Assembly (NCBI GenBank): GCA_902772745.1
Contig: CACYBV010000156.1
Span: 1-19,486, forward strand
DNA length: 19,486 nucleotides
Reading direction: 5' to 3'
Source: an uncultured Eubacteriales bacterium
GTDB taxonomy: Bacteria > Bacillota > Clostridia > Lachnospirales > Lachnospiraceae
Positions 15,937 through 19,486 of the stretch are shown piece after piece; the first letter of the stretch is position 1; every line of letters begins with the position of its first letter. Below the pieces are notes generated by a model that was given only the letters and a program-made list of their open reading frames with translations, did no database searches and was not told the origin of the DNA. A program made the translations under genes and the position numbers.

Positions 15937-15984
15937 GGGCTGCCGCCGGGCACCGCGCTTAAGTGCGGCGCCTGGCGGCAGCCC
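15937..15984 (+). terminator. Long GC-rich hairpin after the kinase gene
   Basis: GGGCTGCCGCC (15937-15947) pairs perfectly with GGCGGCAGCCC (15974-15984). The interior continues to pair (GGGC with GCCT, then CCGCGCTT with AAGTGCGG), giving an almost fully closed stem. The sequence after it (TCGTTTTC) is a modest U tract. It lies 35 bp after the kinase stop and is the likely end of that transcript. Confidence 0.7.
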
Positions 15985-16204
15985 TCGTTTTCGGATTCTG
16001 ATCTTCCCGTCTCCAAAAAACCTGTTTTTTCTGTCCGACCCCCTTCCAAAACAAAAACGCAGAACATCCGTGTTATACTCGCATCATCAAAAACAAAGCG
16101 CCGCCGTAAAGCACGGCAGGCCGCAGAAAAAAGCAAAAACAAAACCGCATATCCCGTATGATAGGATCTGCACAGAAAAAAACAAACCTTGGGAGGGTAA
16201 AAAA
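15985..16204 (+). promoter_or_regulatory. Upstream region of the small secreted-protein gene
   Basis: This A-rich 220-bp stretch holds a TATACT (16074-16079) that could be a -10 element, but its -35 position (around ACAAAA, 16051-16056) is poor. A second TATGAT (16157-16162) has no -35 partner. A strong ribosome binding site, GGGAGGG (16191-16197), ends 7 nt before the ATG. No other gene is seen here. Confidence 0.35.
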
Positions 16205-16738
16205 ATGAAACGCGGATTAGTCAAAAGAATTGCAGCTCTGGCAACCTGCCTGGTCATGGTCATGGCATTCTCACCGGCCGTAATGGCGAAAAACGTATGC
16301 AAACAGATCTCGGGCACCTCAAAAGCCGCTTCGACATTCGAAGTCGAGACCGGTTCCCGCTGGTATTCCAAAAAGGATGTCCTGAAGCTGCAGCAGACCA
16401 AAGGCACCATGAAAATCACAACCGTGCTCGGAAAAAACAAGACAAAAACAATGTATGAAACCTACACCGTAAAAGTTCAGAAAATCGTCAACGGAAAAGT
16501 AACAAGCACCAAGTGCTACAAGTGGACCGGCAAGACCCTGAAACTGAAGCTGGACAAGAACTCGACCTATCGGGTAACGGTCACTTCCATGTATGCAAAA
16601 TACAAAGGAAAATACCCGGGCGGCACTCTGTTCAACCCCTACGACGGCGTTGGTTCCCTCTTCTGGTCTCCCCGCGGATGGTCCAAGCACTCGACCTGGA
16701 AAGTATCTTCAACAAGCGGCATCCTTTCCTGTAATTAA
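16205..16738 (+). CDS. Small secreted, strongly basic protein of unknown function
   Basis: I do not recognise a family. The 177-residue precursor has a clear Sec signal peptide: basic MKRGLVKR, a hydrophobic core (about 9-24), and a likely cleavage after A28 in AVMA. The mature part of about 149 residues has roughly 25 Lys and 3 Arg against about 6 Asp/Glu, so it is strongly cationic at neutral pH. It carries three Cys (32, 104, 176). Alternating segments such as YETYTVKVQKI, TLKLKL and TYRVTVTSMY suggest beta strands, and a Gly/Trp-rich end (GSLFWSPRGWSKHSTWKV) follows. The strong ribosome binding site at 16191-16197 decides the ATG at 16205 over an upstream in-frame ATG at 16070. The gene is visibly richer in AAA Lys codons and A/T than its neighbours. 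It may bind anionic surfaces such as teichoic acid or mucus glycans, but that is only inference. Confidence 0.82.
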   Translation: MKRGLVKRIAALATCLVMVMAFSPAVMAKNVCKQISGTSKAASTFEVETGSRWYSKKDVLKLQQTKGTMKITTVLGKNKTKTMYETYTVKVQKIVNGKVTSTKCYKWTGKTLKLKLDKNSTYRVTVTSMYAKYKGKYPGGTLFNPYDGVGSLFWSPRGWSKHSTWKVSSTSGILSCN

Positions 16739-16832
16739 CCGCCGCGCACACGCTGATTTTCCGACAGCAAAGAAAGGCCTGACAAACAGATTTCAGGTAA
16801 ATTCATAATAAAGGCACAGCCGTAAACCAGAA

Positions 16833-16872
16833 TTCCCCCTGAGGCGCATCATCCGATATGCCTCAGGGGGAA
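16833..16872. terminator. Stem-loop between convergent genes
   Basis: TTCCCCCTGAGGC (16833-16845) pairs perfectly with GCCTCAGGGGGAA (16860-16872) around a 14-nt loop. There is no T run on either side. Its position, 95 bp after the secreted-protein gene and 62 bp after the lacZ-like stop, suggests a shared transcript end or a stabilising 3' hairpin. Confidence 0.6.
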
Positions 16873-16933
16873 ATGCCATTCCGCAGGCGGGTTCTGCGAT
16901 TCCGTGCACCTGCCCGCGGCCCGTTCGGGAGGC

Positions 16934-19486
16934 TTACTCAAACGCCAGCACTGCGGTAAGCCGCGGCGCATCCGTGGTCTGATATTTTTTCTGCAGTTTC
17001 GGCCCGCAGGAATTCGTACCGATGCCTGCCATCTCGCCGTCGAGACAGAGCACCGTATGACCGCACTCTGTAAGTTCGAAATTGTGCTTTTTTAAGGTCA
17101 GTTCCTCTTCGGTGTAATGAGAAGCGTTAAAGGAGAAATCATCGCCGAAAACGTGCAATTTCGCGCCTGTCGCAGATGTCAGTGTCAGCTCCTCGCAGCC
17201 CCAGTGCGATCCGTTCTCCTGAGGCTTCAGATAGTCCTCGTGAAGCTCCGAAACCGTGTCGGCAAAAGTATCCTTGAAGCTCGCGCGCCGCTTGTCGATA
17301 TAGCTCTCATACGGCCCGTAGCCGACATATTCGACTGCTTCGAAATCGTTCGGAAGGAAAAGGCGGACGCCGAAGCGCGGCAGATACGGAAGGTTCGGAA
17401 GCTTCTTTCCCTGAATATCCATACGGATCTCGCCGGTGTCGGAGATTTCGTAGCGGGCAGTCACCTCAAGGAACTTCTGAAGGAAAACCGCCGCGGCGCC
17501 GAATTTCGCCGTCAGCACGAGAAGTCCGTCCTCATAGCCTACGGCTGTGCTGTAACTGCGGATCGTCATGCGGTCGTATCCGGCCCGCTCCCACTCCCCG
17601 CGCTGCGCACGGTCGTTGTCCGTCGGCGCGCGCCAGATATTCAGTGACATCGGGGCATCCAGATAGCTCACGTTGTTATTGACCAGCTTCGTGAAAGCCG
17701 CTTTGGTCTTGTCATATTCGTAGCGGAAATTCTTCCCCTCGATCACGAGAACCGTTCCGAGATCCCTGCACTCCGGCGCTTTTTCGCTTTCAATATCCAC
17801 ATCCACGGTCCGAACCGGTACGAGATACTGGTCGAAGCCCAGTTCATCCGGCAGATAATCCGGGGAATCCGTGAGAAGGTTCAGATAGCGGAACAGCACG
17901 CTTACCCGGAAGTCGTCCGGGATCTCCTCTGGAATCGTAACACTCACGGTCTTCCCCGGCTTGCAGGAAAGCTCCGCGAAAATGCCCTCTCCGATCGTCT
18001 CGCCGTCGCGGCGGATCTCATACGCGATGCCGATCCGGCCGGAAAGATCCGTGAAATCGAGCATGTTTTTGAAAGTGAACTTCTGCCCCTTCCCGGAAAC
18101 GAGGCGCACCGGGCGGAGTACGTTTTTGAGTTCGAGAAGTCCCGTATGCGGCGTGCGGTCCGGGTACACCAATCCGTCCATGCAGAAATTGCCGTCGTTA
18201 TGCCGGTCGCCCCAGTCGCCGCCGTAGAAATATTTGTCCCTTCCGTCCGGAGTTTTGCCCATATAAATGCTGTGGTCGCACCACTCCCAGACGAATGCGC
18301 CGCAGAGGTTCGGGTATTTGTAAATAATCTGCCAGTAATCCTCCGGGTCGCCGGGGCCGTTGCCCATCGCATGCGTGTACTCACAGAGGATCATCGGAAC
18401 GGGGCGGGTGAATCCGCCGTTCTTCTCCGCAAGCTGCGCAAGAGATTTGATGCCTTCTTTTCCGAAAGCTTCAAACTCCTCATAGCCCGGATACATCCGC
18501 GAATACAGGTCGATCGCCGAGAAGTCGTGGACATTTCCTTCCCTCGGATAGCGCTTGTATTCAAAGGTGATCTGCTGCTCCGGCGCGATGAATCCGCCGC
18601 CGTGGATCGAGCCCTCGTAATGGCAGAGACGGGAAGGATCGCGGTCTTTGACCCAGTGCGAGGCGCGTTCGAAGTTTCCGCCGTAACCTGCCTCGTTTCC
18701 AAGAGACCAGATCAGCACCGAAGTCACGTTCTTGTCGCGCTCGACATTCGCCTCCACGCGGTCTCGGATCGGCTCCGCAAAGTCCGGATTGTCCGCGAGA
18801 ATGTTGTAGCTCGTTTCGTATCCGCCGCCGTAAAGCTCGACGCCGCCGTGGATCTCCAGATCCGATTCGTCGATTACATAGAGCCCGATTTCGTCGCAAA
18901 GTTCCAGAAGCAGCGGCGAATTCGGGTAGTGGCTCGTCCGGATCGCATTGAAATTGTGCGCCTTGATCATCGTAATATCACGGACCATTTCCTCAAAAGT
19001 GACCGCGTACCCGTTCTCCGGGCTCGAGTCATGCCGGTTCACGCCCTTGAACTTGATCGGGCTTCCGTTCAGCTTCACCACGTCGCCGTCCGCCTCGATC
19101 TTCCGGAAACCGACCTTCTTCACGATGACTTCGTTGCCGCCCTTCAGGACCAGCGTGTAAAGGTAGGGGTTCTCCGCGTTCCAGAGCTTCGGATTCTTCA
19201 GCTTCATCACCGGGTTTCTGCCCTCCGAAGAAGCGATCTCACTGCCTTCCGCGTCATAAAGCTTTGCGCTGATCCGGACATTGCCGCGCACTTTCGTTTC
19301 AATCGAAAGTGTCGCCTGCGTAAAGCCCTTATTGAACTCCTGATGCAGGAAGAAATCCTCGATGCGGTTCTTCGGCCGCAGGAGAATATAGACGTCGCGG
19401 AAGATTCCGCTCATCCGGAGCTTGTCCTGATCCTCGAGGTAAGTAGCATCCGACCACTGGTATACAAGCACCGTGAGCCGGTTCGC
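16934..19486 (-). CDS. lacZ: LacZ-type beta-galactosidase (GH2), N-terminus outside window
   Basis: The visible 850 residues are the C-terminal four-fifths of a large LacZ-type enzyme that hydrolyses lactose and other beta-galactosides. The frame is open to the right edge and the first residues (LTVLVYQWSDATYLEDQD, then RMSGIFRDVYIL) match E. coli LacZ from about residue 190, so about 190 residues are missing. Numbering from the codon at 19471, the barrel has NRHDSSPENGYAV (145-157), acid/base E260 in SLGNEAGYGG and nucleophile E364 in ILCEYTHAMGN. FVWEWCDH (393-400) lines the site. The C-terminal third is the beta-galactosidase small-chain domain, marked by LNIWRAPTDND. All catalytic residues are present and the reading frame is intact. 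It ends in TAA, convergent with the secreted-protein gene. Its promoter is not in the window. Confidence 0.95.
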   Translation of the reverse strand, partial: ANRLTVLVYQWSDATYLEDQDKLRMSGIFRDVYILLRPKNRIEDFFLHQEFNKGFTQATLSIETKVRGNVRISAKLYDAEGSEIASSEGRNPVMKLKNPKLWNAENPYLYTLVLKGGNEVIVKKVGFRKIEADGDVVKLNGSPIKFKGVNRHDSSPENGYAVTFEEMVRDITMIKAHNFNAIRTSHYPNSPLLLELCDEIGLYVIDESDLEIHGGVELYGGGYETSYNILADNPDFAEPIRDRVEANVERDKNVTSVLIWSLGNEAGYGGNFERASHWVKDRDPSRLCHYEGSIHGGGFIAPEQQITFEYKRYPREGNVHDFSAIDLYSRMYPGYEEFEAFGKEGIKSLAQLAEKNGGFTRPVPMILCEYTHAMGNGPGDPEDYWQIIYKYPNLCGAFVWEWCDHSIYMGKTPDGRDKYFYGGDWGDRHNDGNFCMDGLVYPDRTPHTGLLELKNVLRPVRLVSGKGQKFTFKNMLDFTDLSGRIGIAYEIRRDGETIGEGIFAELSCKPGKTVSVTIPEEIPDDFRVSVLFRYLNLLTDSPDYLPDELGFDQYLVPVRTVDVDIESEKAPECRDLGTVLVIEGKNFRYEYDKTKAAFTKLVNNNVSYLDAPMSLNIWRAPTDNDRAQRGEWERAGYDRMTIRSYSTAVGYEDGLLVLTAKFGAAAVFLQKFLEVTARYEISDTGEIRMDIQGKKLPNLPYLPRFGVRLFLPNDFEAVEYVGYGPYESYIDKRRASFKDTFADTVSELHEDYLKPQENGSHWGCEELTLTSATGAKLHVFGDDFSFNASHYTEEELTLKKHNFELTECGHTVLCLDGEMAGIGTNSCGPKLQKKYQTTDAPRLTAVLAFE

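Noticed and set aside
16070..16204. An upstream ATG for the small secreted protein
   Set aside because: It would place 45 polar residues before a textbook Sec signal peptide and ignores the strong ribosome binding site at 16191-16197.
1..19486. Insertion sequences, CRISPR arrays, tRNA genes, toxin-antitoxin or phage genes
   Set aside because: I looked for transposase motifs, regularly spaced repeats, cloverleaf signatures and small gene pairs and found none that hold up.

Overview
The window looks like a piece of chromosome from a Gram-positive, high-50s-%GC anaerobe of the Clostridia, most likely a gut or rumen Lachnospiraceae-type bacterium. This is an inference. It rests on strong GGAGG ribosome binding sites, near-consensus vegetative promoters, a KEYFP/HRDISP-type Hanks kinase, a lipoprotein adaptor in a MacB-like exporter, and a LacZ plus DUF4982-type GH2 repertoire. 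No rRNA, tRNA, CRISPR array, insertion sequence, integrase or phage gene was seen.

Layout. (1) 2-1477 (+): 3' part of a GH2 beta-galactosidase-type enzyme cut by the left edge. (2) 1595-1648: a strong stem-loop between convergent genes that can terminate both strands. (3) 6779 down to 1676 (-): a four-gene exporter operon in the order lipoprotein adaptor, ABC ATPase, second membrane-anchored adaptor, MacB/FtsX-type permease. It has its own promoter (6992-7020) and a leader of about 205 nt with overlapping hairpins. (4) 6780-7258: divergent control region with a second promoter facing right (7169-7197) and nested inverted repeats. (5) 7259-12238 (+): an MFS sugar-type transporter followed by two tandem 574-residue paralogues of the GH63/MGH1-like (alpha/alpha)6 glycosidase fold. 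(6) 12306-15901 (+): an unrecognised 453-residue helical protein translationally coupled to a transmembrane Ser/Thr kinase, closed by a long GC-rich hairpin. (7) 16205-16738 (+): a small, very basic secreted protein. (8) 16934-19486 (-): a LacZ-type beta-galactosidase whose N-terminus lies beyond the right edge.

How it fits together. The window is rich in carbohydrate genes: two GH2 enzymes at the edges and a transporter/hydrolase cassette in the middle. None of the enzymes shows a signal peptide in the visible sequence, although both GH2 N-termini are missing. The picture is import of small glycosides by the MFS protein and cleavage in the cytoplasm. The exporter and the kinase pair are not obviously tied to sugar use. 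The kinase has an external domain of unknown fold and could be a surface sensor.

The most unusual points are these. Two different adaptors share one operon with a single ATPase and permease, and one carries a large acidic insert where the hairpin tip should be. Both GH63-like paralogues keep the expected acid Asp but have no Glu in the C-terminal segment where the catalytic base normally sits. The exporter leader can form mutually exclusive hairpins. The kinase is coupled to an unknown partner.
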